The translations under genes were made by a program, and so were the position numbers. Of a stretch of 64,000 nucleotides of DNA, positions 9,633-19,325 are shown in pieces (the stretch's first letter is position 1; every line of letters begins with the position of its first letter). The notes below the pieces were generated by a model. It was not told the origin of the DNA and did not search any database. It saw only the letters and a list, made by a program, of their open reading frames with translations. The stretch is from Balneola sp. MJW-20 (GTDB taxonomy: Bacteria; Bacteroidota; Rhodothermia; Balneolales; Balneolaceae), in NCBI RefSeq assembly GCF_040811775.1, contig NZ_JBFNXW010000002.1:62001-126000 (forward strand). The letters run 5' to 3'.

Positions 9633-11186
9633 TCAGGAGTCGGTATTGAAGCACTTCGGATCGATAGTGAGTACTTTGAAGCGCTTGTCTACGTCGTCAC
9701 GCCGTATGCTAAGGAATTCACAGCCGGTTTTGTTGTGAACGGTATCGATAAGTTTTTTTCTGCTTCTGGACCTCTGAGATATAGGTACATGATTTCCGAA
9801 TAATCGTTCATCGGCATCAGACATTGAAATGGCATGCTGATCATCCAGCAGTAATTCATGTACGAGTTTCCACATTTCTTTCTCTGAAGGATCAGTTACT
9901 ATGATCTTCTTGCCCTTCGCCATCAGGTCAACATTGCCTTCGTTGATCCTGAGATTAATGGGTTCTTTACTTCCCGGAACGGCTTTATTTTTCAGAAAGA
10001 TGTATCCGAACATGCCCAGCATGAAGGCCCCGAATAATCCTATCAGATATGTGAACCAGGGTCTGGAATACCATGACTCCGGGTCCACTCTTACCAGTGC
10101 TTCAGCCGGCAGGCCATCGTAGGTGAAGGCATATGCATCCAGGTAGGGAGTATTTGTGGGATGATAGCTGAGGAAATACCAGTGACCGGCCCCTGTATTA
10201 TAAAAGTGAGTTCCGCTGAAAACCGAATCATCGTATTTGGATCGGTCAAAAAATATCATCTGATCATTCGCAATATCGTAGGAGAGAATATTTTCCAGCA
10301 TCAGAAGCCGGTCGTCTGGGTCGTATTTATGTGTTCCGGTTGAATGAAACCGATACCGGTTACTTTCAACATCAAAAATGAATTCTTCAGGTACTTTAAA
10401 TACGGATCGTTTAGTCCAGTTTCTTTTATCTATGTCGAAATGATACACATTAATTAAAGGACCATCTTGTGTCTCATAATTCTCGATCCAGTCGAAATAA
10501 TAGAAGGCCAATTCATCATCCACATAAAAAAGGTAGCCTTTGGAATCCTCCGGAGGTTGGTAGCCATCAACTTCATATTCAAGCCATTCCTGCAGATCCT
10601 TGTCATAATATATCAGCAGATTTTTTTCTGTAAAGAAACCATATCCACCCATAAACCAGATCCGGTCATCCGGTGTTAAAACAGGGGCGTGATTATAGAA
10701 AGCTTTTTGCTCAAATGAATTATCGATCCTGCATAAAGTATCCTGATCAATTTGATATTCAAATACTCTTCCTCCGCCTGTGTCCCATATCAACACGGAA
10801 GAAGCATCTGAATTGACTTCTATGTTATACCCTGCCGGCGAATCCGGCATCACGCCGATGGTGTCCGGTTGCTTAAATTTGTTTATGCGGGCCAGAATAT
10901 TAGTATTGTAACTGTAGACATAAAAAGCCTGTTTTTTAATATCAAAAGCAACACTCATCTCATGACGGGGAGTTTGATCTAAGTATAACCTTGGGTGTAC
11001 CGTATCACTTTCAACTGGGACCTGAGCACGCACCTTTTGCTGGATGTTGACAGATAAGATGAGGGTGAACAATACCGTCAAGGAAATCTGGAAAGGTAAT
11101 TCTGTGTATGCGTAACGGATTAATGCTCCTTTCCCCCCTGTAATCAGACCCATCTTTTTTGATCTTTTTCCGAAACTCTTAAGCAT
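9633..11186 (-). CDS. Single-pass membrane protein with propeller-like ectodomain and possible winged-helix tail
   Basis: 517 aa, no family recognised with certainty. The N-terminus has a hydrophobic segment ending 'VRAQ' (~32-54). Residues ~60-355 are beta-rich with repeated 'WFMGGYGFF' and 'YFLSYHPTN'-like strands, compatible with a beta-propeller outside the membrane. One clear transmembrane helix follows (WFTYLIGLFGAFMLGMFGYI, ~366-385). The last ~120 residues are soluble and basic, with 'SRSRKKLIDTVHNKTG' and 'IRRDDVDKRFKVLTI', which resembles the winged-helix end found in many Bacteroidota one-component membrane proteins. A direct sensor-to-DNA role is inference. The downstream Met at residue 12 is an alternative start. 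Confidence 0.8.
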   Translation of the reverse strand: MLKSFGKRSKKMGLITGGKGALIRYAYTELPFQISLTVLFTLILSVNIQQKVRAQVPVESDTVHPRLYLDQTPRHEMSVAFDIKKQAFYVYSYNTNILARINKFKQPDTIGVMPDSPAGYNIEVNSDASSVLIWDTGGGRVFEYQIDQDTLCRIDNSFEQKAFYNHAPVLTPDDRIWFMGGYGFFTEKNLLIYYDKDLQEWLEYEVDGYQPPEDSKGYLFYVDDELAFYYFDWIENYETQDGPLINVYHFDIDKRNWTKRSVFKVPEEFIFDVESNRYRFHSTGTHKYDPDDRLLMLENILSYDIANDQMIFFDRSKYDDSVFSGTHFYNTGAGHWYFLSYHPTNTPYLDAYAFTYDGLPAEALVRVDPESWYSRPWFTYLIGLFGAFMLGMFGYIFLKNKAVPGSKEPINLRINEGNVDLMAKGKKIIVTDPSEKEMWKLVHELLLDDQHAISMSDADERLFGNHVPISQRSRSRKKLIDTVHNKTGCEFLSIRRDDVDKRFKVLTIDPKCFNTDS

Positions 11187-11516
11187 ATGTCCTTCAATGT
11201 TAGACTATAAAATTACAATTCTAGATCATCACTAACAAATGCAGATACTTATATAAAAAAGACTGATAAACATAGTTATAGCTGAAAATCTGTTGTGGGG
11301 GATATCACTAAAAATTACCGTCCAGTTATAAATTAGTTCGCCTGTGGCAGATATTCGAAATGAGCATAAGTGTCAAACAGAATGAAGGATATCATTGAAA
11401 TATGGAGAAAATATGTAGTGTAAACCGGATATTCAGCCCGGGCTCATTCGATTTTTAATCCTCAGGAATATATTCTTAATTAGGAGGCATTCATTTATAA
11501 CTGCATCTGATACGAT
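11187..11516. other. 330-bp divergent intergenic region
   Basis: AT-rich spacer between the minus-strand membrane protein and nhaC. I see no ORF, RNA fold or clear riboswitch. A strong TAGGAGG lies at 11481-11487, but the nhaC ATG is 29 nt further on and the frame between them has a stop (TGA at 11508), so it cannot serve that start directly at normal spacing. Confidence 0.5.
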
Positions 11517-13082
11517 ATGTCAAACGATTTTGCCGGAACGAAGAAAAAATGGGGAGATCCCGATACCCGAAGAAAGATCGGAACCGGGGCCTTTCTGGTA
11601 TTGATCATAGCCGGCGTTTATGCCGGAATGAACCAGATATTTCCGGAACAGAATGGTCACTACGGCTTATGGTCTGTCATGCCTCCGCTGGTGGCGATCG
11701 TGCTGGCCTTTTATACCCGGGAAGTGGTCAGTTCCTTGTTTTTAGGGATCTGCCTGGGAGGAGTGATATCGGGAAAACTGAATATCGTTCAGGAGTTTCT
11801 GATCCCCTCAGTAGGGACTGAAAGTTTTGCACTCATCATTCTGGTGTATCTGTGGGCACTTGGGGGACTGATAGGTATCTGGACCCGTACCGGCGGAGCA
11901 GAAAAGTTTGCCGTATGGGCCAGTAAGAAAATGGTACGGGGGCCGCAGAGTGCCAAGTTCTTTACCTGGATGATGGGACTGATCTTTCATCAGGGAGGAA
12001 CCATTTCTACCGTACTAACCGGAGCAACGGTTCGACCTGTTGCTGATAAGCACCGGGTTTCGCATGAGGAACTATCTTATATGGTGGATTCGACTGCTTC
12101 TCCGGCAGCTACCCTGATCCCGTTCAATGTATGGCCGTTTTACGTAGGTGGACTTGTGATTGGAACGCTGCCACTGTTTGAGACCACTCAGCAGAGTATT
12201 GCTTTCTTCTTTTCTGCATTACCTTATAACTTTTATGCGATCTTTGCGATCCTGATCACACTGATCTTTGCCTGGGATAAATTTCCTTTTGTACCCGGTA
12301 AAAAAATGAGGGCAGCTATTAAAAGAGCAAGAGCCGGCGAGGGACTGGATCGTCAGGGTTCAACCCCGATGGCCGCAGAAGAACTTACAAAGAACAAAGT
12401 TCCGGAGGGTTATAAGCCGGGATTGATCGACTTTTTTGGTCCGATCGGTACTTTGCTGGGAGTTGCGATCATCCCTTATGTGATCACTTATTTTATTATG
12501 GATCTGGGCGAAGATTCGGTACTGCTGGTTGCTGAAGCATTTGTACTGGCTGTCCTGGTTGGTTTCGGGATCGCACTGGCCAAAGGGATGACCCTCCGTC
12601 AGGTAGTGGATGGATTTGTAGATGGCTGTAAAGGGGTGACCATTGGTGCGATCATTCTGGCACTGGCGGTAACGCTGAAGTCCGTGGCAGATGCCGTTGG
12701 GACAGCACCCTATGTGGTAGAACTGGCCGGTGATGTGATCCCTCCGTTTTTGCTGCCCGGACTGCTCATGATTCTGTGTATGCTCATTGCTTTTTCAACC
12801 GGGACTTCCTGGGGGACTTATGCAGTGGTATTTCCTGTAGCCATTCCGCTGGCATGGGCCGTAATTCCGGATCCCTTCTTTCTTACCCTTTGTTTTTCTG
12901 CGGTGATCGGCGGCTCGGTCTTCGGGGACCAGTGTTCGCCCATTTCTGATACGACCATTTTGTCATCACTCAGTACGGGATGTGATCTGATGGATCATGT
13001 GCAGACACAGTTTCCACTGGCAATTCTTGCAGGTACACTGGCAGTGATCAGTTATGCAGGTATCGTTCTGCTTTCGTTTTGA
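11517..13082 (+). CDS. nhaC: Na+/H+ antiporter, NhaC family
   Basis: 521 aa, polytopic inner-membrane protein with about eleven hydrophobic segments. Typical NhaC-family stretches are present: 'MPPLVAIVLAFYTREVVSSLFLGICLGG' is the first repeat region (quoted in pieces: MPPLVAIVLAF, LFLGICLGG), then 'TSWGTYAVVFPVAIPL' and 'SVFGDQCSPISDTTILSS' near residues 425 and 465, the conserved ion-path regions. It exchanges Na+ for H+ (or related carboxylate-type antiport in the wider family), helping pH and salt balance. The start lacks a ribosome binding site at normal distance. No partner gene is adjacent. Confidence 0.9.
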   Translation: MSNDFAGTKKKWGDPDTRRKIGTGAFLVLIIAGVYAGMNQIFPEQNGHYGLWSVMPPLVAIVLAFYTREVVSSLFLGICLGGVISGKLNIVQEFLIPSVGTESFALIILVYLWALGGLIGIWTRTGGAEKFAVWASKKMVRGPQSAKFFTWMMGLIFHQGGTISTVLTGATVRPVADKHRVSHEELSYMVDSTASPAATLIPFNVWPFYVGGLVIGTLPLFETTQQSIAFFFSALPYNFYAIFAILITLIFAWDKFPFVPGKKMRAAIKRARAGEGLDRQGSTPMAAEELTKNKVPEGYKPGLIDFFGPIGTLLGVAIIPYVITYFIMDLGEDSVLLVAEAFVLAVLVGFGIALAKGMTLRQVVDGFVDGCKGVTIGAIILALAVTLKSVADAVGTAPYVVELAGDVIPPFLLPGLLMILCMLIAFSTGTSWGTYAVVFPVAIPLAWAVIPDPFFLTLCFSAVIGGSVFGDQCSPISDTTILSSLSTGCDLMDHVQTQFPLAILAGTLAVISYAGIVLLSF

Positions 13083-13189
13083 TCAATAACTTAAAATTTC
13101 CCGAGAGGATACCTTAGGTAAATATGTATAATAGACCTGAATAGGAAGACTTTACAAATCGGATCATCGATCTGGCGGTGAATTGCAAC

Positions 13190-15085
13190 TCAGCTCCTTT
13201 CAGCCATTTCCAGCCAGATCATTTCCTTATCATCCAGTTCCTGTTTGACTTCCGCATATTCTTCGGATAATTCACGGATCTGATCAGCACTGTTGCCGGT
13301 AGCACTCAAAGATCTTTCCAGACCCAGTTTCTTCTGTTCAAGCTTTGCGATCTCTTTTTCCAGGGCATTGAATTCTTTTTTTTCTGTGTAGCTGAGCTTT
13401 TTCTTGTCCTGATCTTCAGACTGGTCTGCGCTTTTCGGAGAAGACGTTTGTTTCTTTTTTTCCTCCGCAGCTTCGGCTTCTTTTTCTTCCTGTTTTTGAA
13501 TTTCCCGGTATTCCAGATAAGTACCGTTGAAATCCCGGATCACTCCTTCTCCTTCGAATACGAAATAATGATCCACCAGGCTGTCCATAAAATAACGGTC
13601 GTGGGATACAATGATCAGGCAGCCTCCGTACTCAGCCAGAAAACTCTCGAGTTTTTCCAGGGTGAGAAGGTCAAGGTCGTTGGTGGGTTCGTCCAGGATC
13701 AGGAAGTTTGGATTTTTAATAAGGACCATCATTAAACCAAGTCGCCGTTTTTCACCTCCGCTAAGCTTGGCAACCGGAGTGTATTGTACTTTCGGGTCGA
13801 ACATAAAATGCTCCAGAAACTTGGAAGCACTTATAGTATCTCCATTTGAGAGTTCGATGACCTCAGCCACTTCTTTGATCACATCGATCACCCGTTCATT
13901 TTCTTTGATCTCGATGCCGGATTGCCGGTAATGCCCGTAAATGATGGTCTGGCCAGACAGAATCTCACCTGAGTCAGCTTTTTCTTCCCCGGTGATCAGT
14001 TTCAGAAAGGTGGATTTGCCAACCCCGTTCTTTCCGATGATCCCGATCTTTTCCCCTTTATTAAAAGAGTAGTCAAAGTTCTCTAAAATGGTAATGTCGC
14101 CGAACTTTTTGGTAACCTGCTTAAATTCCAGAACCTGTCCGCCGATACGGGAAACACTTACATCCAGTGTGATCTCCTGCTGTACTTTTCCGGATTTAGC
14201 TTTTTTCTCCGTCTCGTAATAAGCATCTATCCTTGATTTTGATTTGGTGGTACGGGCTTTGGGCTGCCGGCGCATCCATTCCAGTTCTTTCTTCGCTTTT
14301 TTGCCGGCTTTTGCGACCTCTGTGGCATGGATCTCTTCTCTCTCAGCTCTCTTTTGAAGGTAATAATCGTAATTTCCCTTATGGTGGTACAGCTGATTAT
14401 CGGCCATCTCCAGGATATGATCACATACCCGGTCCAGAAAATAACGGTCGTGAGTGACCATAAGCAGGGTCAGATTGCTTTTGGAAAGATAGTCTTCCAG
14501 CCACTCGATCATATCCACATCCAGGTGGTTGGTGGGCTCATCCAGGATGAGCAGGTCCGGCTCATCGAGTAATACAAAAGCCAGAGCGACCCTCTTGCGC
14601 TGACCCCCTGACAGATCCGAGATCTTCTGATCCAGATCATGAATATTCAGAACCCCGAGTATCTGATGTAGCCGCTGTTCATAATCCCATGCATTGGCTG
14701 CATCCATAGCAGCAAGCGCCTTATCAAAAGCTTCCTGTGTTTTTGCATTATAATTTTCCGCCTGTGCGGCAACCGCCCGGTCGTAAGCCTTTACCAGTTC
14801 CACCATATCATTGTCGCCGTGAGCAATGTATTCGCTTATGGTGAGGTGATCATCCAGTTCTGGTTCCTGCTCCAGCATATCGACTTTGATCCCGTTCCGG
14901 ATCATGACCTTACCATCGTCGGGAACTTCTTTCCCTGCCAGAATTCTAAGTAATGTGGATTTCCCGGCACCATTCGGAGCAATAAGAGCTGTTTTGTCGC
15001 CCCGTGAAAGACCAAAAGTAAGTCCTTCGAACAAGGGTTTGAGTCCGTACTGTTTAGATAAGTTCTCTGTAGAGAGATAGGTCAT
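13190..15085 (-). CDS. uup: ABC-F ATPase, Uup type
   Basis: 631 aa, soluble, two ABC domains and no membrane segment. First domain: Walker A APNGAGKST (~36-44), signature LSGGQRKRV, Walker B LLILDEPTNHLD. Second: Walker A GKNGVGKST, signature LSGGEKRRLGL, Walker B FLILDEPTNDLD. The charged linker between them and a C-terminal coiled coil (KKKLSYTEKKEFNALEKEI, last ~70 residues) match the Uup branch of ABC-F proteins, which bind ribosomes or branched DNA rather than transporting. Divergent from D1, 154 bp away. Confidence 0.92.
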   Translation of the reverse strand: MTYLSTENLSKQYGLKPLFEGLTFGLSRGDKTALIAPNGAGKSTLLRILAGKEVPDDGKVMIRNGIKVDMLEQEPELDDHLTISEYIAHGDNDMVELVKAYDRAVAAQAENYNAKTQEAFDKALAAMDAANAWDYEQRLHQILGVLNIHDLDQKISDLSGGQRKRVALAFVLLDEPDLLILDEPTNHLDVDMIEWLEDYLSKSNLTLLMVTHDRYFLDRVCDHILEMADNQLYHHKGNYDYYLQKRAEREEIHATEVAKAGKKAKKELEWMRRQPKARTTKSKSRIDAYYETEKKAKSGKVQQEITLDVSVSRIGGQVLEFKQVTKKFGDITILENFDYSFNKGEKIGIIGKNGVGKSTFLKLITGEEKADSGEILSGQTIIYGHYRQSGIEIKENERVIDVIKEVAEVIELSNGDTISASKFLEHFMFDPKVQYTPVAKLSGGEKRRLGLMMVLIKNPNFLILDEPTNDLDLLTLEKLESFLAEYGGCLIIVSHDRYFMDSLVDHYFVFEGEGVIRDFNGTYLEYREIQKQEEKEAEAAEEKKKQTSSPKSADQSEDQDKKKLSYTEKKEFNALEKEIAKLEQKKLGLERSLSATGNSADQIRELSEEYAEVKQELDDKEMIWLEMAERS

Positions 15086-15239
15086 TGATGAAAGTCTGTT
15101 TAATTCGGATCAAAGATAAGGATTTGACAGGTTCGTTATTCGGTTGAAGTCAGAAGTACATGCATGTCATAGGTTGGTCCGGTCTTTATATCATATTCAT
15201 ATAGTTACTCTTATTTGTCAATAATGAGGAGCAATTTAT

Positions 15240-16049
15240 ATGGTTACGATATTTAAAAAGCTACGGGAGAAATTGCTGCGGTCAGGTCAAACCCGAAAGT
15301 ATTTGATCTATGCAATAGGGGAAATATTTCTGGTAGTGATCGGGATACTGATCGCTCTTCAGGTTAATAACTGGAATGAACAGCGACAGCATGATACTGA
15401 AGTAGTCAACTATCTGACCAATCTGAAAGGTACCTTGAATGATGATATAAGGTCGCTGGAGTCTGCCGCATCTTTTAACAAATTACGCCTCTACGGTATC
15501 TTCTATATCCTCAGGAATGCTGACCTGAATACTAAAAAGTTTACGGACTTTCCCTGGGCTGATGTGAGTGCAAATGATGGCAGGCAAAGCAGCTGGGAAG
15601 GACCATATCCGGATACTCTCAACCGGGAATTCACGGATCTTGTTTTTTCTATGATCGGGAGGGGGTTCGGGACCGGTTCTTTTAATAAATCGGTGATCAA
15701 TGAGCTTTATTCTACCGGATCATATTCCAGAATACATAATAAGGTGTTAAAGCAGAAGATAGCTGCGTATTATCGATATCTTGAACAGCGTCTGGAGGGA
15801 TATGCGATTGAAGAGCATGAGGAGTGGGCTAATGAGACAACCCGTTTTTTCAGAGACCAATATGGTATTTTTACCCTTGATACGACGGACCTTCAGGATC
15901 CATTTGGGCTGATAAAGGGTAAGAAGGATGCAGAGCATCATCTCAGGTATATGGCTCTGGAAGTGAACTATCATATCGTATGGTGTTTGAATGCAAAAGA
16001 AAAGGCAAAAGAGCTTATTGAACTGATCGAAAGAGAAGTCAGTGGCTGA
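15240..16049 (+). CDS. D1: DUF6090-family membrane protein, class P
   Basis: 269 aa. First member of the array and the most diverged N-cap (MVTIFKKLREKLLRSGQ). The basic N-cap followed by one hydrophobic helix (21-43) predicts a cytoplasmic N-terminus and an extracytoplasmic C-terminal domain. DUF6090 is a family of unknown function; I assign it from the GEIFLVVIGILIALQVNNWNE block. The mid motif is shifted to about 156-178 (LYSTGSYSRIHNKVLKQK then AAYY) because of a ~30-residue insertion with 'NREFTDLV'. D20, 35 kb away, has the same layout ('SREFVNTV'), so the two form their own class. Unlike most copies it has a good ribosome binding site, GAGGAG at 15226-15231. Confidence 0.93.
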   Translation: MVTIFKKLREKLLRSGQTRKYLIYAIGEIFLVVIGILIALQVNNWNEQRQHDTEVVNYLTNLKGTLNDDIRSLESAASFNKLRLYGIFYILRNADLNTKKFTDFPWADVSANDGRQSSWEGPYPDTLNREFTDLVFSMIGRGFGTGSFNKSVINELYSTGSYSRIHNKVLKQKIAAYYRYLEQRLEGYAIEEHEEWANETTRFFRDQYGIFTLDTTDLQDPFGLIKGKKDAEHHLRYMALEVNYHIVWCLNAKEKAKELIELIEREVSG

Positions 16050-16148
16050 GAGAAAGGGATTCTCTTTCGAAGGCTAAAATGCAGGGATCTTCAGCGACGT
16101 GGGATCAGTATGGCTTATAATTACCATATTTGATCATTTGTCCGGGAT

Positions 16149-16176
16149 AAAAAAACCCGGATATAATAATCCGGGT
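16149..16176 (-). terminator. Terminator of the SGNH-esterase gene
   Basis: On the minus strand: ACCCGG / CCGGGT stem with a 10-nt AT loop, then a run of seven T. It lies 36 nt past the stop of the gene starting at 17505. D1 converges on it from the other side. Confidence 0.8.
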
Positions 16177-16212
16177 CTTAATAACTGTTTGTGTTAACCG
16201 CTTACTATATCA

Positions 16213-17505
16213 TTAATTATTGTCCAGTACAGTCATTATCCCATGGAGATAATTTTCAGCGATCAATTTATAGCCTTCACTGCTTGGATGGATTCCGTCG
16301 CGCCCAACATGAACCTGTAAATCCATGTCAGAAAAGGTATCTACAAGAACGACATTATCATTATTCGAGATCCTGTTTTCCATCCTGATCTTCATTTCTC
16401 TGTTGTAGTCTGCAGTAAGAACCGCTCTGTCCACATTATTAGGTTGAATAATTTCAGAACTTTGTGGTGGTATGGTAGAAACAACAACCCAGGTATTTGC
16501 GGGGCTTTGATCCAGGATCTGACCTACCAGCCTGTCATGTGAATCTGCAATTTCAGCACCGGTTCTGGGACTCCACCATGCAGTGTCGTTTGTACCGATC
16601 ATAAGCAGTACAATATTTGGCCTGAATTCTGCGAGCCAATCATTTACTGCATCACGGATATTACCAATATACCATCCCCCATGGCCTTCATGATCTGTAT
16701 CTGGGATAGCCGGGTTTGGAGAGTTTCTTGAGCCTACATAATCTACTACATAATTTTCCGCTTCCATCAGATCCCAGAGGTGTACACGGTAACCGTGCGC
16801 CTCAGTAATGGAGTCGCCCAGAGGCATTATACGGAGCTCGCTGGAAGAAGGAGGAGGTGTTTCTTTGACGGTAAACTCGATTCGTTCACTTTCCCCTCTG
16901 TTACTGGCGGATGAGGCATCATAAGCTTCGGCATAGAATGTTCTTTCACCGGTCTGCATTGAATTCGTTGTAAAGGAACAGGTATTGGTGTTATTGCAGG
17001 TCTTTAATACCGTCGAATTAACGATAAGGTTGATTTCTGCAATTCCATTATCATCATCAGCAGAGGCCGAAAAAGTAATGTTCTGTCCTTCATAAGATTC
17101 GATCTTGCTGACACTGGCACTTATAGTTGGGATGGTTCCATTAGGCTGAACGGTGAATGATTTCGTTTCAGTTCTGGACATATTCCTTTTATCGGAGGAC
17201 TCAACTGCTGTTGCAAAATAGCTATGTTCGCCTACTTCAAAATTACTGCTTACAAAGCTACACTCATCGGAGTTGTTGCACTCTTCCACGATTGATGAAT
17301 CAACATATATACGGATAGTTGATATACCAGTCACGGCTTCAGCAGTAGCATTCAATGTGATGGCATCTGACTCTGAAGCAACATTATAGCTGCTGAAGAC
17401 CTCAACGGCGGGAATGACATTCTCATCATTTTCACTAGGAGAAACAAGAGAACAGGATATAAATACTAAAAATAGTAAGGGCATTATTCTGATTAGCGAT
17501 CTCAT
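16213..17505 (-). CDS. SGNH/GDSL esterase lipoprotein with two Ig-like domains
   Basis: I choose the ATG at 17505 rather than the upstream one at 17583, because it starts a clean lipoprotein signal (lipobox VFISC, Cys18). The 430-aa product has two beta-sandwich repeats (~30-125 and ~128-210), each containing a 'C..ss.CSF' cysteine pair (ECNNSDECSF; TCNNTNTCSF), and then a catalytic domain. SGNH blocks: GDSIT (Ser222), GGWYIGNI (Gly block), GTND (Asn286), DGIHPSSEG (Asp383, His386). These hydrolases remove acetyl or other acyl groups, often from plant polysaccharides; the block III/V spacing resembles CE3-like acetyl-xylan esterases. Substrate unproven. Divergent from the MBOAT pair. Confidence 0.9.
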   Translation of the reverse strand: MRSLIRIMPLLFLVFISCSLVSPSENDENVIPAVEVFSSYNVASESDAITLNATAEAVTGISTIRIYVDSSIVEECNNSDECSFVSSNFEVGEHSYFATAVESSDKRNMSRTETKSFTVQPNGTIPTISASVSKIESYEGQNITFSASADDDNGIAEINLIVNSTVLKTCNNTNTCSFTTNSMQTGERTFYAEAYDASSASNRGESERIEFTVKETPPPSSSELRIMPLGDSITEAHGYRVHLWDLMEAENYVVDYVGSRNSPNPAIPDTDHEGHGGWYIGNIRDAVNDWLAEFRPNIVLLMIGTNDTAWWSPRTGAEIADSHDRLVGQILDQSPANTWVVVSTIPPQSSEIIQPNNVDRAVLTADYNREMKIRMENRISNNDNVVLVDTFSDMDLQVHVGRDGIHPSSEGYKLIAENYLHGIMTVLDNN

Positions 17506-17828
17506 CTTTCTGTTAGTCTGATTAAATAGTTGGAGATCATTGTTACCATAAAAAAGCATTACTTGTTCCCCCGAACTGAACAAAAATCAGATTTAAAGCA
17601 ATGATATCATATTATTATTGCAAAAGAAATGTAGTGAAATATTTTTTCTGAGAAGGTCTTTATTTGCAAATGGTTGTGGTATTGATTGACACAGGTGTGA
17701 TCAGGAATGGGTATTTTTTTCTCATCAGGCAAGGGTTATCAGGTAATTTCTTACTAATCAATTCGAGCCACAAGCTCTCCAGTGAATGATAATCTGTGAT
17801 ATCATAATGATCCTCATATTGGCACGGT

Positions 17829-17860
17829 AATTGCCAAAACCAGATTAAAAAACGGCAATT
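17829..17860 (+). promoter_or_regulatory. Inverted repeat just upstream of the MBOAT gene
   Basis: Perfect 7-bp arms AATTGCC / GGCAATT separated by 18 nt, ending 17 nt before the MBOAT start codon. It could be a protein-binding site or a leader hairpin; there is no further support. The rest of the 372-bp divergent spacer between the two start codons (17506-17877) is AT-rich with nothing I can name. Confidence 0.3.
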
Positions 17861-17877
17861 TATTCGGGTTACTGCAG

Positions 17878-19305
17878 ATGTTGTTTAATTCACTCACCTT
17901 CGTAATATTTTTTATAATAGTTTACGTGGCTTATCGAAATTTGCAGCACAGAGGGCAGAATATCCTGCTTCTGGTTGCAAGCTATATCTTTTATATGACC
18001 TGGGACTGGAGGTTCATATCTCTGATCCTGCTGAGTACGATCGTTGATTACTATTGCGGAATTCAGGTCAGAGACAGCAAAGACAAGAAGAAATTTTTTG
18101 TTGCTGTAAGTATGGTAGTAAATCTGGCGGTACTGGGTTTCTTTAAATACTATAACTTTTTTACGGAAAACCTGGTTGAGCTAACCTCTGTATTCGGCTG
18201 GCAACCGGATGACCTGACGCTGAACATTATATTACCAGTTGGGATCTCATTCTATACCTTTCAGACGATGAGCTATACCATTGATATCTACCGAAAGGAA
18301 ATAGAGCCTGAACGTAATATTCTGAATTTTGCTCTTTTTGTATCCTTCTTTCCCCAGCTGGTAGCCGGCCCCATCGAGCGTGCTAAAAATTTACTTCCCC
18401 AGATCCAGACGAAGCGAATCATAAGTAAAGAGATGGTTCGTAACGGTATATGGATGATCGCATGGGGATTTTATCTGAAGATATTTATCGCTGATAACCT
18501 GGCATTTGTGGTAGATCGTGTATTCGCAACAGATGAAGTGATCGCCGGAGGAGAGGCGCTCTTCGGTATTTATGCATTTGCTTTCCAGATATTTGGTGAT
18601 TTTGCCGGTTATTCTTCAATAGCGATAGGAGTTGGTGCTCTGATGGGATTTACCCTCCGTACCAATTTTCTGTTTCCCTATTTTGTAACCAACCCACAGA
18701 ACTTCTGGCATAACTGGCATATCAGTCTGTCCAGCTGGCTGCGGGATTACCTCTATATACCCCTGGGAGGTAACAGAGGTGGAGAGATGATGCTGTACCG
18801 GAACCTGTTTTTAACCATGCTGCTGGGCGGGATCTGGCACGGTGCTGCATGGACATTCGTGATCTGGGGAATATATCAGGGATCCATATTAATGGTGCAC
18901 CGTTATTATAGTCCGAAATTCAAAAAGCTGGGTGCTTTCCTGAAGGTGAATACATTGCCTGATTCATGGGTTCACGCTTTTAAGGTACTATTCATGTTCC
19001 AGGTGACCTGTTTTGGATGGCTGATATTCAGAGCTAATTCGATCGATCAGATACTCAATTTCACGTACAGCATATTCTTCAATTTTATGACGATCACGCC
19101 TGCAACGAAATATTACTTCCTGCTGCTCTGCTTCTATGCGATTCCTCTGTTACTGATACAGCATTTCCAGATTCGTTTCAAATCTGAGAATACTCTGGAT
19201 CGTTTTCCTGCTTATGCACGCACTTTGATATACGTTGGCATCTATTTTTGCATAATTGCCCTTGGTGAGTACGGTACCCGTCAGTTTATTTATTTTCAAT
19301 TTTAA
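17878..19305 (+). CDS. MBOAT-family O-acyltransferase (AlgI-like)
   Basis: 475 aa, inner-membrane protein with ten or more hydrophobic segments. The MBOAT signature region is intact: NFWHNWHISLSSWLRDY (~275-291) and the catalytic histidine in GGIWHGAAW (His321). VAGPIERAKNLLPQ and IPLGGNRGG are typical of the AlgI/DltB/PatA branch. These proteins move acyl (usually acetyl) groups across the membrane for O-acylation of an exported polysaccharide or other surface molecule. It is followed after 20 bp by a likely extracytoplasmic transferase partner. No polysaccharide synthase is nearby, so the acceptor is unknown. Confidence 0.92.
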   Translation: MLFNSLTFVIFFIIVYVAYRNLQHRGQNILLLVASYIFYMTWDWRFISLILLSTIVDYYCGIQVRDSKDKKKFFVAVSMVVNLAVLGFFKYYNFFTENLVELTSVFGWQPDDLTLNIILPVGISFYTFQTMSYTIDIYRKEIEPERNILNFALFVSFFPQLVAGPIERAKNLLPQIQTKRIISKEMVRNGIWMIAWGFYLKIFIADNLAFVVDRVFATDEVIAGGEALFGIYAFAFQIFGDFAGYSSIAIGVGALMGFTLRTNFLFPYFVTNPQNFWHNWHISLSSWLRDYLYIPLGGNRGGEMMLYRNLFLTMLLGGIWHGAAWTFVIWGIYQGSILMVHRYYSPKFKKLGAFLKVNTLPDSWVHAFKVLFMFQVTCFGWLIFRANSIDQILNFTYSIFFNFMTITPATKYYFLLLCFYAIPLLLIQHFQIRFKSENTLDRFPAYARTLIYVGIYFCIIALGEYGTRQFIYFQF

Positions 19306-19325
19306 TATTAGATCAAAGAAGTAGA

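Noticed and set aside
13110..13130. Short palindrome TACCTTAGGTA after nhaC as a terminator
   Set aside because: Stem is only four pairs with no T-tract.
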